DNA of 64,000 nt, taken from NCBI RefSeq assembly GCF_900107095.1, contig NZ_FNOR01000020.1, positions 35,209 through 99,208 of the forward strand, given 5' to 3'. This stretch comes from Collimonas sp. OK242. GTDB lineage: Bacteria; Pseudomonadota; Gammaproteobacteria; Burkholderiales; Burkholderiaceae_D. Shown one piece after another: positions 44,253 through 55,678 of the stretch. The notes below the pieces were generated by a model. The model had not been told where the DNA came from. It made no database searches and saw nothing but the letters and a program-made list of their open reading frames with translations. Numbering within the stretch: the first letter of the stretch is position 1; the number at the start of each line of letters is the position of its first letter. Made by a program: the position numbers and the translations under genes.

Positions 44253-45443
44253 CTAGTTGCTTCCGACCCGGACCAGGAACCGTTGCCCATTGCGTTCCAG
44301 CTCGACCTGATCAAACTCAATCGCGACAAGCGCAAAGCCATCGACCACGTCACCTTCAGAAAATTTCAAACCGCTCGAATCAATGACGTACCGGCCACGC
44401 TTGCTCATCAAAATAGAAAGCTTGCGAGGAAAATTGGCGATTGTTCCAATCCCCGCGGACGCAGGCGATTGCAGGCGAGGCGCCTCTGATGCTGGAGAAG
44501 CTTGCGGCGTCATAACGGCATCCGCTTTTTCCGGACGTACACGCGCCTCCAGCGCCTTCACACCCACAACCTGGTGCGCCAGCACTTGCAAACGCACGGC
44601 CTGCGCTTGTTCATCTACGTCGTTATTGCAGCCGAGGCGCCCGTTCCCCCGGTAATTAACTATACAAGGCAAATTTTCAAGGTTCGCCAGGCGCGACAAT
44701 GAAGACACCATCTGCTCCACGGAATACACCTCGATTTTTGGATGGTAGGTAGAGTTATGCACTGTCATGGTCAGCAGCTCATTTTGATAATTGCTTCCCA
44801 CGTATCCGGTCAAGGCGAGCTCACCGCCTTGGGCACGATCGATGCGCAACTCACTGCCTGCGGGCGCAATCGACTTCAACCAGAGGCGGGCTTCGGTGAG
44901 GTAGGATTGCGACATATACGCGGATGACGGCAGCATTGCTGCATAGGCAATCCCCATCACGGCTAAAAAAACGCTTGCACCTCCCCCCAGAACTACATTG
45001 CGCTTCCAGCGTGGCATCAACAGCAATCCAGAAAAACCTGATCGCCAGGAGCGCTCTGATTTATTTTTTGCCATCAACGCTGATGCGGCATTATCAGTTT
45101 GCAACTGAGCCCAGTCAGTGCCTTTGTCACCCACGGCAAAATCAATGCTGCCGCAACGTACCGACTGCATATAGGTGATTTTTATTGTTTCACTTGGCGT
45201 CAGCTCTTTGCCCTGAATCGTGAGCGAACCATTGAGCGCGGTACAGATCAGGCCTGCGACCGTCAATACCAACTGGCAATGCTGGGCTTCAATCCCCTCG
45301 TCCACAAGCACCAGAGAACAGTCAGGCCGGCAACCCAAAATGAAGGGCACGCCAAGCTCCAGGCTGATCTCTGCCCCTTCATTAAATCCGTTAAGTATCT
45401 TAAGCGTTTTTTGTATCATGATTTTTTTTTGCAATGCCGTCAT
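44253..45443 (-). CDS. sctD: Type III secretion inner-membrane ring protein SctD
   Basis: A 396-residue single-pass protein. The N-terminal cytoplasmic FHA-like domain covers about 10-105 (LGCRPDCSLVLVDEGIEAQH). One membrane helix lies at about 149-170 (VVLGGGASVFLAVMGIAYAA). The periplasmic part contains ring-building BON-like modules, with YRGNGRLGCNN and a later LKFSEGDVVDGFALVAIEFD. SctD pairs with SctJ in the inner ring. The first ATG (45443) is followed at codons 5-8 by nine consecutive A; an ATG at 45419 after that run is an alternative start. It is the first gene of the operon. Confidence 0.88.
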   Translation of the reverse strand: MTALQKKIMIQKTLKILNGFNEGAEISLELGVPFILGCRPDCSLVLVDEGIEAQHCQLVLTVAGLICTALNGSLTIQGKELTPSETIKITYMQSVRCGSIDFAVGDKGTDWAQLQTDNAASALMAKNKSERSWRSGFSGLLLMPRWKRNVVLGGGASVFLAVMGIAYAAMLPSSAYMSQSYLTEARLWLKSIAPAGSELRIDRAQGGELALTGYVGSNYQNELLTMTVHNSTYHPKIEVYSVEQMVSSLSRLANLENLPCIVNYRGNGRLGCNNDVDEQAQAVRLQVLAHQVVGVKALEARVRPEKADAVMTPQASPASEAPRLQSPASAGIGTIANFPRKLSILMSKRGRYVIDSSGLKFSEGDVVDGFALVAIEFDQVELERNGQRFLVRVGSN

Positions 45444-45565
45444 GTACTAAAAGCAGAAAACACTCAGAACCGTCTGCACAGCCATCGTGCGTGTCCTGAA
45501 TTGTCAATATGTGCACCGAGCCTGTTTGCATCTATAAAATAAATGACGCCTCGCCATCTAGAATA

Positions 45566-45670
45566 GAACTGAACGCATTTCGGCCGAGGCCGGAAAACCG
45601 TAGCCAATTGTTTATGGCTGCCGGATAGATGTAGTCCGCTACGAGAAACTCATCTTAATTGCAAGAAAAA
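45566..45670. repeat. Copy A of a duplicated ~105-bp intergenic element
   Basis: Begins GAACTGAAC and aligns along its length with copy B at 45794-45900, at roughly three quarters identity by eye and with almost no gaps. Shared blocks are GCCGGAAAAC-GTAG-CAATT and CTACGAGAAACT-ATCT-AAT. It starts about 120 bp upstream of sctD. Confidence 0.75.
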
Positions 45671-45697
45671 TCAGAAATCTCCAAGGAAATCTCTGAT
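45670..45697. promoter_or_regulatory. 28-bp imperfect dyad
   Basis: ATCAGAAATCTCC at the left pairs with GGAAATCTCTGAT at the right with few mismatches, centred on AA. It lies immediately after repeat copy A and has no poly-T tail, so it is better explained as a protein-binding site than as a terminator. Confidence 0.45.
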
Positions 45698-45793
45698 TCG
45701 GCAAGCGCAGCCGCTTTCTGACCAGTTAAACGGGATATCCGCCATCAATACTCGCCTACGCTATTCAAGATGACATCAATACCACTCGGCATG

Positions 45794-45900
45794 GAACTGA
45801 ACTGATGTCGGCGAGTGCCGGAAAACTGTAGTCAATTCGTTTGTGGCTAACCGATAGAAGCGACCCGGCTACGAGAAACTGATCTCAATCGCAAAAAAAA
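45794..45900. repeat. Copy B of the duplicated ~105-bp intergenic element
   Basis: Begins GAACTGAACTG and carries the variant core AAAACTGTAG and the identical CTACGAGAAACT block. It ends in an A-rich run about 160 bp upstream of the luxR start. The two copies are direct repeats with starts 228 bp apart. Confidence 0.75.
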
Positions 45901-46058
45901 GAGAATTAAGCTGATGGCATTAATCTTTGCATTCAAGGCCATGCAGGGAAAAGTGTCAGCACGTCATCAGCAAGTCATCCCATGCGTGAACAGAACAGCA
46001 ACACCGTGGAGATAATTCTTGTGCACAGTTCACGCATTCGATCTGAAAAGGCTCCGCC

Positions 46059-46901
46059 ATGTACTTACACCTTGCCGGCCAGTCTGGCTGCACCATTCCG
46101 CCCGATGAAGGACATTTAATCGAAAGAGATTTTGAAAGTGCGTTCCCGGAAAAGACAGCTCTTGCCCGCCCCGTCGCCTCGATCATTGGGATCAATTCAA
46201 AACGTAACGCCGAAGAAATTGAGCAGACTGTTCATGCGGCGTTGCAATCGATAGGCTTGGACGGGTTCGGATATGGGCGATATTCTCGTTTGGGCGACAC
46301 AATTCAAATCGTTGACTTCTTCGGCCATTTCGTCATGCCTCCTTGGGCAAAACGCTACATCGAACAGCGTTACTATGAGGTCGATCCACGCGTGCATTTT
46401 GCGTTTCGGCATGAGCTGCCGTTCGTATGGGATTTATCGTCCCTGAATAATTTAGGATGCATAGACAGATTGGCAAAGCGGTCCGCGCAATTCCTGACCG
46501 AGGCAGAGCATGCGGGTGTACGAAGTGGAATTGCCTTCGGCATCGCCAATCCCAGCACTGTTGAACACGCCTTCATCAGCTTCTACTCGGCGAAACCCAC
46601 CAAGGAATGGATTGTCGACAGCGTTGTGGGACAGACTTATGCGGTCGGACTAAAGATTCATGAGCTGCTGACCCATCATGTACAACAAAATTTAAGAACT
46701 GACATCCAGATCGACTTGTCGGATGTCCAGCGCCAGACTCTGAAATTGGTTATCGATGGCGTGAGTCGACGGGAGATAGCCTATCGTCTCGATACATCAC
46801 AGCAAAACATCGACTACCACATTCTCCAACTCCGGAAGAAATTCGGGGTGCGCAATCATGTGCAACTGGCCTACGTGGTAGGCCGCCTGATGCTCGCATG
46901 A
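46059..46901 (+). CDS. LuxR-family transcriptional regulator, right flank of T3SS operon
   Basis: A 280-residue regulator with an autoinducer-binding domain (about 50-215) and a C-terminal LuxR helix-turn-helix (about 218-278). Pocket residues W96, Y100, D109-P110 and W124 match those that contact acyl-homoserine lactones in TraR. The DNA-binding end reads LKLVIDGVSRREIAYRL, with a recognition helix near SQQNIDYHILQLR. It resembles the left-flank LuxR protein along its whole length. It is divergent from sctD across the duplicated element, so it is the likeliest direct regulator of the operon. A hairpin terminator follows. Confidence 0.88.
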   Translation: MYLHLAGQSGCTIPPDEGHLIERDFESAFPEKTALARPVASIIGINSKRNAEEIEQTVHAALQSIGLDGFGYGRYSRLGDTIQIVDFFGHFVMPPWAKRYIEQRYYEVDPRVHFAFRHELPFVWDLSSLNNLGCIDRLAKRSAQFLTEAEHAGVRSGIAFGIANPSTVEHAFISFYSAKPTKEWIVDSVVGQTYAVGLKIHELLTHHVQQNLRTDIQIDLSDVQRQTLKLVIDGVSRREIAYRLDTSQQNIDYHILQLRKKFGVRNHVQLAYVVGRLMLA

Positions 46902-46944
46902 GTTTGGCATCCTGTCGCCGCGACACGTGCAATCCCCTAAAAAT

Positions 46945-46998
46945 AAAAAACCCGCCGATCCGTGAGTTTTCTCAAACTCACTAATCGACGGGTTTTTT
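46945..46998. terminator. Bidirectional hairpin terminator
   Basis: AAAAACCCGCCGAT pairs with ATCGACGGGTTTTTT around an inner palindrome GTGAGTTTTCTCAAACTCAC. It separates the right-hand luxR gene from the convergent typA gene and has A and T runs on both sides. Confidence 0.9.
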
Positions 46999-47033
46999 GT
47001 GTCCGGAACAAACGGTCCGGATCGTAAAACGGC

Positions 47034-48869
47034 TTACGCGTCGCGCGAAGCCTTTTTACGCTCGTGTTCCTTCAGGTAACGCTTGCGCAGACGAATGCTC
47101 TTCGGCGTGACTTCGACCAGTTCGTCGTCGTCGATGAATTCAACTGCATATTCCAGCGACATTTCGATTGGCGGCACCAGGCGCACCGCTTCGTCGGTAC
47201 CCGACGAACGGACGTTGGTCAATTGCTTGCCCTTGATCGGGTTGACGACCAGATCGTTGTCGCGCGAGTGGATGCCGATGATCATGCCTTCGTAGACCGG
47301 GTCATTGTGGCTGACGAACATACGGCCGCGGTCTTGCAGTTTCCAGATGGCGTAGGCAACGGCTGCGCCGTCGTCCTGCGAAATCAGCACGCCGTTGCGA
47401 CGGCCGCCCAGTTCGCCCTTGGAGGTGTCGACCGGTGCGTATTCATCGAACACGTGGCTCATCAAGCCGGTGCCGCGGGTCAGGGTCATGAATTCGCCCT
47501 GGAAGCCGATCAGGCCGCGCGCCGGAATGCGATACTCGAGACGCACACGGCCCTTGCCGTCCGGTTCCATGTTTTGCAGATCGCCGCGGCGACGGCCGAG
47601 TTCTTCCATCACGCCGCCTTGATTCACTTCTTCGACGTCGACGGTCAGGTTTTCGTATGGCTCATGGCGCACGCCATCGACCATCTTGAACACTACGCGT
47701 GGACGCGATACGGCCAGCTCGTAGCCTTCGCGGCGCATGTTTTCGATCAGGATGGTCAGGTGCAATTCACCGCGGCCCGACACTTCGTAGGTCGAGTCGT
47801 CGCCTTCAGCCTGTACCACGCGCAATGCCATGTTGGCTTTCAGTTCGCGGTCCAGACGGTCCTTGATCTGACGAGTGGTGACGAACTTGCCTTCGCGGCC
47901 AGCCAGCGGCGAGTTGTTGACCATGAAGTTCATGGTCAGTGTCGGTTCATCTACCTTCAGCATCGGCAAGCCTTCCGGGAAATCCGGAGCGCAGATGGTG
48001 GAGCCGATGCTGATTTCTTCAATACCGTTGATCAGCACGATGTCGCCAGCCAGCGCTTCTTCAGTCAGCACGCGGTCCAGGCCGTGGAAAGTCAGCACCT
48101 GGTTGATGCGGGCCTTGGTCGGCTTGTCGTCCGGACCGTTCATCCAGATCACGTCTTGCAGCGCCTTGACTTTACCGCGCAGGATACGGCCAACGCCGAT
48201 CTTGCCGACGTAGGAAGAGTATTCCAGCGAAGTGATTTGCAGTTGCAGCGGGCCGTTAGGATCATCTTCACGCGCTGGAACGTGCTTCAGGATGGCGTCG
48301 AACAAAGGTTCCATATTGCCGTCGCGGACGGTATCTTCCAAGCCTGCGTAGCCTTTGAAACCCGATGCGTAAATGATAGGGAAATCCAGCTGCTCGTCGG
48401 TTGCGCCGAGTTTGTCGAACAATTCAAAAGTCGCGTTCACAGCCTTTTGCGGATCGGCATTTTCGCGGTCGATCTTGTTGACGACAACGATAGGCTTCAA
48501 GCCCAGCGCCAGTGCCTTACGCGTCACGAAACGCGTTTGCGGCATCGGGCCTTCTTGCGCATCGACCAGCAGCAAAACACTATCGACCATCGACAATACG
48601 CGCTCGACTTCACCACCGAAGTCGGCATGGCCAGGGGTATCAACGATGTTGATGTGCGTGCCTTTGTATTCGACTGCGCAGTTCTTCGACAGAATCGTAA
48701 TGCCGCGTTCTTTTTCAATAGCGTTCGAATCCATCACGCGCGCATCGACGTGCTGGTTGTCACGGAAAGTACCGGATTGACGCAACAATTGGTCAACCAG
48801 CGTGGTCTTGCCGTGGTCAACGTGGGCAATGATGGCAATGTTGCGGATAGCGCGAGGTGTGTTTGACAT
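47034..48869 (-). CDS. typA: Ribosome-associated GTPase TypA/BipA
   Basis: A 611-residue translational GTPase that helps late 50S assembly and stress adaptation. The G1 motif AHVDHGKTT is at about residues 15-23 and [10 protein letters not shown] is the G4 motif. The EF-G-like domains and the family-specific C-terminal domain are complete. The ATG at 48869 begins [14 protein letters not shown], the normal N-terminus; a longer in-frame start to 48971 is rejected. It is the first core gene right of the accessory region. Confidence 0.97.
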   Translation of the reverse strand: MSNTPRAIRNIAIIAHVDHGKTTLVDQLLRQSGTFRDNQHVDARVMDSNAIEKERGITILSKNCAVEYKGTHINIVDTPGHADFGGEVERVLSMVDSVLLLVDAQEGPMPQTRFVTRKALALGLKPIVVVNKIDRENADPQKAVNATFELFDKLGATDEQLDFPIIYASGFKGYAGLEDTVRDGNMEPLFDAILKHVPAREDDPNGPLQLQITSLEYSSYVGKIGVGRILRGKVKALQDVIWMNGPDDKPTKARINQVLTFHGLDRVLTEEALAGDIVLINGIEEISIGSTICAPDFPEGLPMLKVDEPTLTMNFMVNNSPLAGREGKFVTTRQIKDRLDRELKANMALRVVQAEGDDSTYEVSGRGELHLTILIENMRREGYELAVSRPRVVFKMVDGVRHEPYENLTVDVEEVNQGGVMEELGRRRGDLQNMEPDGKGRVRLEYRIPARGLIGFQGEFMTLTRGTGLMSHVFDEYAPVDTSKGELGGRRNGVLISQDDGAAVAYAIWKLQDRGRMFVSHNDPVYEGMIIGIHSRDNDLVVNPIKGKQLTNVRSSGTDEAVRLVPPIEMSLEYAVEFIDDDELVEVTPKSIRLRKRYLKEHERKKASRDA

Positions 48870-49105
48870 GGTCAGTTTGGAGATTGGAGAACTTAGTAAA
48901 TGCGCAGATAAGGATTGCGCAGAATATATATAGCTACAAGTGCGGCCAAAATGCTCGCTAAGGCACTGCACTAGGCACAGCAGTTGTAGCGGAATTTGGG
49001 AGGCCGCGTATTATAGCATGACGCGCTGCACTACTTTATGAAAAGCCTTGTCTTTTCAAAGAGTTGCTGCCTCAATTGCAGCATGAATATTGCCTTAAAG
49101 ATATT

Positions 49106-50059
49106 TTACACAGCCTGTACAGTGGCAATCAGACGTTCGGGAGCCAGAACCCCGTACTCATGCAACTGCGCGGTGCCCAGCAGTTGTCGAGCGGATACAG
49201 CATCCGCCGGCTGCAGATAAACCCGCACCCGTCCAGCCTCCGGCGGCAACGCCACACCTTCCTTTGTCAGCGTCAGGCGCTGGCCCTGCAAAAACCGTTT
49301 GGCCAATGGCTCGGATAACAACACTTCAGGAAACGTGAGGAGCAAGCTGTCGACCGGCGCCAGCAAGGCGCTGCGCGCGGCCGGTTCGGCGGCCGTCAAT
49401 TGTTCCAGCGTGACGCAGCCGTCCAGCGTCAGATGGCCCACCTGGATCCGCCGCAGCTCTTGCAAATGGGCGCCGCAGCCGAGCGCAGCGCCGATGTCTT
49501 CGCCCAGTACGCGGATGTAGGTGCCTTTGCTGCAGGCTACCCGCAAACGTAGGAACGGCGCATCGTAGGCCAGGAATTCCAGTGCGTGGATGGTCACATC
49601 GCGCGCTTCGCGCTCCAGAGTGATGCCGGCGCGCGCGTACTCATACAGCGGCTTGCCGTCGCGCTTGAGCGCCGAGTACATCGGCGGCACTTGCTTGATC
49701 GGGCCGCGGAACTGCGCCAGCACGGCATCGATCTGTGCGCGGCTGAGATTGACGTCCTTGCGCTCCAGGACCTCGCCTTCGGTATCACCGGTGGTAGTAC
49801 TCACTCCCAGATGGACCAGGGTTTCGTAAGTCTTGTCGGCGTCCAGCAAATCCTGGGCAAACTTGGTGGCTTCGCCAAAGCACAGCGGCAGCACGCCGGT
49901 GGCAAACGGATCGAGCGTGCCGGTGTGGCCGGCCTTTTGCGCGTTCAGCAAGCCTTTTGCCTTGATCAGTGCGTCATTGCTGGAAAAGCCGACAGGTTTA
50001 TCCAACAGCAAAACGCCATTGAGCGGGACACGGATTCTTTTGGGTGGGCGTGATGCCAT
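49106..50059 (-). CDS. truB: tRNA pseudouridine(55) synthase
   Basis: A 317-residue pseudouridine synthase modifying U55 in the T-arm of tRNA. The catalytic D50 is in GHTGTLDPFATG and the substrate-binding KRDGKPLYEYARAG follows. A PUA-like C-terminal domain (VRVYLQPADAVSARQLLG) completes the long TruB form. It is downstream of rbfA in the conserved rimP-nusA-infB-rbfA-truB order. The ATG at 50059 gives MASRPPKRIR; no strong ribosome site is visible, so the start is moderately sure. Confidence 0.96.
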   Translation of the reverse strand: MASRPPKRIRVPLNGVLLLDKPVGFSSNDALIKAKGLLNAQKAGHTGTLDPFATGVLPLCFGEATKFAQDLLDADKTYETLVHLGVSTTTGDTEGEVLERKDVNLSRAQIDAVLAQFRGPIKQVPPMYSALKRDGKPLYEYARAGITLEREARDVTIHALEFLAYDAPFLRLRVACSKGTYIRVLGEDIGAALGCGAHLQELRRIQVGHLTLDGCVTLEQLTAAEPAARSALLAPVDSLLLTFPEVLLSEPLAKRFLQGQRLTLTKEGVALPPEAGRVRVYLQPADAVSARQLLGTAQLHEYGVLAPERLIATVQAV

Positions 50060-50166
50060 GGCAGCAAATACAGAAGAGGTGAAGAGAAGCGGAAACGGCT
50101 TGCCGTCGCCAGCAAGCCGTATCAAATTTGTGACTGATAATTATGATTGATAAATAAGCTTATCGC

Positions 50167-50556
50167 TTAGTCCTGCCCATCGTCTTTAGAACGTGTCGCG
50201 TTGGCCAGATCGATCAAACGCGACATCTCGACGCCGCGGGCTGTCGAATTGTCATGAATGAAATGCAAGGCAGGCAAGGTGTGGATAGACAAACGGCGGC
50301 CAAGCTGGTTGCGCAAGAAACCGGCAGCCTGGGTCAGGCCTTTGACGGTATTCGCAATTGCTTCGAGGTCGTCGTTCAGCATCGTGAAAAACACCTTGGC
50401 ATGGGCGTAGTCCGGCGTCACTTGCACTTCGGTAATCGTAATCATGCCGACCCGCGGGTCTTTCAGCTCGAAGACGATGATCTCGGACAAGTCCTTCTGG
50501 ATCTGATCTGCAACGCGCAGACCGCGGCCAGGAATGGATTTACTATGTTTAGCCAT
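50167..50556 (-). CDS. rbfA: 30S ribosome-binding factor RbfA
   Basis: A 129-residue KH-fold protein needed for 16S rRNA 5-prime maturation and cold growth. The family sequence [20 protein letters not shown] and the late [18 protein letters not shown] are clear. The ATG at 50556 gives the family start [12 protein letters not shown]; in-frame sequence further upstream is not conserved in type. Confidence 0.95.
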   Translation of the reverse strand: MAKHSKSIPGRGLRVADQIQKDLSEIIVFELKDPRVGMITITEVQVTPDYAHAKVFFTMLNDDLEAIANTVKGLTQAAGFLRNQLGRRLSIHTLPALHFIHDNSTARGVEMSRLIDLANATRSKDDGQD

Positions 50557-50650
50557 ACTTTTATTCAGCGCTTGACACGCTATATCTTTCACAAATGAAC
50601 TACCGACACTACCAACAACTGACCAGCGCTGCACCGGACACTAGCAAACG

Positions 50651-50676
50651 AAAATCGGGCTGTTAGGCCCGATTTT
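50651..50676. terminator. Hairpin between infB and rbfA
   Basis: AAAATCGGGC and GCCCGATTTT form a ten-base-pair stem around a six-base loop. On the minus strand it lies after the infB stop and before rbfA, so it may attenuate transcription within the operon or stabilise the infB end. The T run is short. Confidence 0.6.
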
Positions 50677-50716
50677 CCTGCCCTGCGCACCTTACCAGCT
50701 GCGTGTGCTTTACATA

Positions 50717-53578
50717 TTACAGAGTACGTGCAATTTCTTCGACTTCAAAGATTTCGAGGTGATCGCCTTCTTTGATATCGTTGAAGTTCTTCAGGGTCAG
50801 ACCGCATTCAAAGCCGGAACGGACTTCCTTGACGTCATCCTTGAAGCGTTTCAGCGAATCCAGCTCGCCCGTCCACAAGACCACGTTGTCGCGCAGCAGG
50901 CGGACCGAAGCGCCACGCTTGACCAGGCCTTCGAGCACGTAGCAACCGGCAATCGCGCCGACTTTGCTGACCAGCAGGACCTGGCGAATCTCGACCAGAC
51001 CCAGGTTCTGTTCGCGCTTCTCCGGCGACAACATGCCGGACATCGCTGCCTTGATCTCGTCCACAGCATCGTAAATGATGTTGTAGTAACGGATGTCGAC
51101 GCCGTTGGCTTCCGCCAGCTTGCGTGCCTGCGCATCGGCGCGGGCGTTGAAGCCGATAATGACGGCTTTCGAAGCGACTGCCAGGTTGACGTCCGACTCG
51201 CTGATGCCGCCGACGCCGGCGTGCACCACTTGTACCCGGACTTCGCTGGTCGACAGCTTTTGCAACGATTGCACCAACGCTTCTTGCGAACCTTGGACGT
51301 CGGTCTTGATGATCATCGGCAGGTTCTTGACTTCGCCTTCGGCCATCTGGTCGAACATGTTTTCCAGCTTCGCGGCTTGCTGCTTGGCCAGCTTGACGTC
51401 ACGGTACTTGCCTTGACGGAACTGCCCAATTTCACGCGCCTTGCGCTCGTCTGCCATGACCATGACTTCTTCGCCGGCAACCGGCACTTCTGTCAGACCC
51501 TGGATTTCGACCGGGATCGATGGGCCGGCTTCGGAAATCGCCTTGCCATTTTCATCCAGCATCGCGCGGACCCGGCCATAGGCCGAGCCAGCCAGCACTA
51601 CATCGCCGCGTTTCAGCGTACCGGATTGCACCAGGATCGTTGCCACCGGACCACGACCCTTGTCGAGCCGGGCTTCCACTACCAGGCCGCGGGCCGGTGC
51701 GGCTACCGCTGCTTTCAACTCCAGCACTTCAGCTTGCAGCAGGACTTGTTCCAGCAAGTTATCGATGCCTTCGCCAGTCTTGGCAGATACCGGCACGAAT
51801 GGCGATTCGCCACCGTATTCTTCCGGCACCACTTGTTCCGCGATCAACTCCTGCTTGACGCGATCCAGGTTGCTGCCCGGCTTGTCGATCTTGTTGATTG
51901 CCACCACCAGCGGTACGCCGGCTGCTTTCGCGTGGGCAATCGCTTCCTTGGTTTGCGGCATCACGCCGTCGTCGGCTGCGACTACCAGAATCACGATATC
52001 GGTCGCCTTGGCGCCGCGAGCACGCATGGCGGTAAACGCTTCATGGCCCGGGGTGTCGAGGAAGGTGATCATGCCGCGCGGCGTTTCCACGTGATATGCA
52101 CCGATGTGCTGGGTAATCCCGCCAGCTTCACCGGATGCTACCTTGGCGCGGCGGATGTAGTCCAGCAGCGAGGTCTTACCATGGTCGACGTGACCCATGA
52201 CAGTCACCACCGGTGCGCGCGGCAGCAATTCGGCGTCGGTATGTTCTTCACCGTCGACCAGCAATGCTTCCGGATCATCCAGTTTCGCAGCGTGTGCGGT
52301 GTGGCCCATTTCTTCGACCAGAATCATCGAAGTTTCCTGGTCCAGCACCTGATTGATGGTGACCATCTGGCCCAGCTTCATCAAATGCTTGATGACTTCC
52401 GAAGCCTTGACCGACATCTTGTGCGCCAGTTCGGCGACGGTAATGGTTTCAGGAACATAAATGTCCTTGATGACCGCTTCTGTCGGCGCCTGGAAATTAC
52501 TTTCGTGATCGTCGTTATGCGAACCACGGCGGCCCTTCGGACCACCGCGCCAGCCATCGCGGCCACCGCCGGTATTGCCGCGGGTCTTGATGCCGAGGCC
52601 GCGCTTCTTGGCCGCATCGTCTTGCCAGGTTGAAGAGACGTTGGCGGACTTGATCGATTTCTTGTCGACCACCACTTTTTTGTCGTCTTTCTTCTCGCCC
52701 GGCTTCTTATCCGCTGGCTTGTGCAAGGTGCCTTCGGCGGTCTTGGCCGGAGCTGCCACAGGCGCGACCGGCTCAGGCGCCTTGATGACCCTGCGCGGCG
52801 CATTCATCATCGCCTTGATCTGCGCAACTTCATCTTGCACGGCCTTGCGAGCACGTTCAGTAGCCGCGGATTTCTCGGCAGCTTCCTTGGCGGCTTGCGC
52901 AACTTTTTGCTTGGCTTCTTCGTTAGCCAGGCGTTTCTTTTCTTCGGCGGCAGGATCTTCCTGCTTGACAGGCGTACCCGCAGAGCCCGCTGCATCGCCG
53001 GCAACCGGAGCCTGCGCTGCGGCAGCAGCGGCTTTTTTAGCTTCGGTTTCAGCTTTCTTGGCGTCGTTTTCAGCTTTTTGCGCAGCCTTGGCTTGCGCTT
53101 CTTTCTCAGCTTCCAGCTTGGCCAGACGCTCTTGCTTCTCCAGCAATTCTGCTTCCTGGCGAGCGATCAATTCAGCTTGACGACGTGTTTCCTCAATCCG
53201 ACGCGCCTGTTCCGCTTCGTCGATGACCGGTGCGGCAGGCGCAACCGGTGCTGCCGCTACTTCGGCAACAGGTTCATCGCGCTTGACGAAAGTACGCTTC
53301 TTGCGCACCTCGACCTGGATCGTGCGCGACTTGCCGGTGGCGTCAGCCTGCTTGATCTCGGTGGTTTCCTTGCGGGTCAGCGTGATTTTCTTCTTTTCGC
53401 TATCAGGAACCGCACCGTGCGAACGGCGCAGGTGTTCCAGCAGGCGATCCTTGTCTTCTTTCGACAAGGCGTCGTCAGTCGAATTTTTCTGGACGCCAGC
53501 CGACTGTAATTGTGTCAGCAGTAAATCCGCTGGCATTTTCAGTTCGGTGGCAAATTGGGCTACATTGTTACTCGCCAT
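50717..53578 (-). CDS. infB: Translation initiation factor IF-2
   Basis: A 953-residue GTPase that positions initiator tRNA on the 30S subunit. It has an N-terminal IF2_N domain ([20 protein letters not shown]), a long charged Ala/Lys/Glu-rich linker (about 90-330), a glycine-rich patch, a second IF2_N unit, and the G domain starting at [16 protein letters not shown] near residue 460. Domains II to IV follow intact. It follows nusA with a 58-bp gap. The length is typical for beta-proteobacteria. Confidence 0.97.
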   Translation of the reverse strand: MASNNVAQFATELKMPADLLLTQLQSAGVQKNSTDDALSKEDKDRLLEHLRRSHGAVPDSEKKKITLTRKETTEIKQADATGKSRTIQVEVRKKRTFVKRDEPVAEVAAAPVAPAAPVIDEAEQARRIEETRRQAELIARQEAELLEKQERLAKLEAEKEAQAKAAQKAENDAKKAETEAKKAAAAAAQAPVAGDAAGSAGTPVKQEDPAAEEKKRLANEEAKQKVAQAAKEAAEKSAATERARKAVQDEVAQIKAMMNAPRRVIKAPEPVAPVAAPAKTAEGTLHKPADKKPGEKKDDKKVVVDKKSIKSANVSSTWQDDAAKKRGLGIKTRGNTGGGRDGWRGGPKGRRGSHNDDHESNFQAPTEAVIKDIYVPETITVAELAHKMSVKASEVIKHLMKLGQMVTINQVLDQETSMILVEEMGHTAHAAKLDDPEALLVDGEEHTDAELLPRAPVVTVMGHVDHGKTSLLDYIRRAKVASGEAGGITQHIGAYHVETPRGMITFLDTPGHEAFTAMRARGAKATDIVILVVAADDGVMPQTKEAIAHAKAAGVPLVVAINKIDKPGSNLDRVKQELIAEQVVPEEYGGESPFVPVSAKTGEGIDNLLEQVLLQAEVLELKAAVAAPARGLVVEARLDKGRGPVATILVQSGTLKRGDVVLAGSAYGRVRAMLDENGKAISEAGPSIPVEIQGLTEVPVAGEEVMVMADERKAREIGQFRQGKYRDVKLAKQQAAKLENMFDQMAEGEVKNLPMIIKTDVQGSQEALVQSLQKLSTSEVRVQVVHAGVGGISESDVNLAVASKAVIIGFNARADAQARKLAEANGVDIRYYNIIYDAVDEIKAAMSGMLSPEKREQNLGLVEIRQVLLVSKVGAIAGCYVLEGLVKRGASVRLLRDNVVLWTGELDSLKRFKDDVKEVRSGFECGLTLKNFNDIKEGDHLEIFEVEEIARTL

Positions 53579-53636
53579 TCAGTCCTCTTTTTCTATGTGG
53601 CGCGGCAGACGATACGGAACCTCTCGGATCACTTGA

Positions 53637-55678
<2,042 letters not shown>

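Larger units (their letters stand above)
45444..46058. promoter_or_regulatory. Divergent control region between sctD and luxR
   Basis: About 615 bases separate the divergent starts of the secretion operon and the right-hand luxR gene. The region contains two degenerate copies of a 105-bp element and a 28-bp imperfect dyad between them, and is AT-rich. No open reading frame of note is present. It should hold the operon promoter and the luxR promoter, and is the most likely place for quorum or host-signal control. Confidence 0.7.

Noticed and set aside
31607..45443. Reading the export genes as flagellar
   Set aside because: The presence of needle, needle chaperones, SctP/SctO and SctD with FHA domain, and the lack of any flagellar rod, hook or filament gene, make a virulence-type T3SS the better reading.
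45444..46058. Search for HrpL-type hrp box, PIP box or classic lux box before sctD
   Set aside because: No GGAACC-N15/16-CCAC pair, no TTCGC-N15-TTCGC pair and no 20-bp lux box was found; the duplicated element does not match these consensus sites.
47064..48866. 600-codon plus-strand frame opposite typA
   Set aside because: Mirror of the strong codon bias of typA; no ribosome site and no recognisable domain.
50705..52633. 642-codon plus-strand frame opposite infB
   Set aside because: Antisense shadow of IF-2, whose G domain and other motifs are intact.
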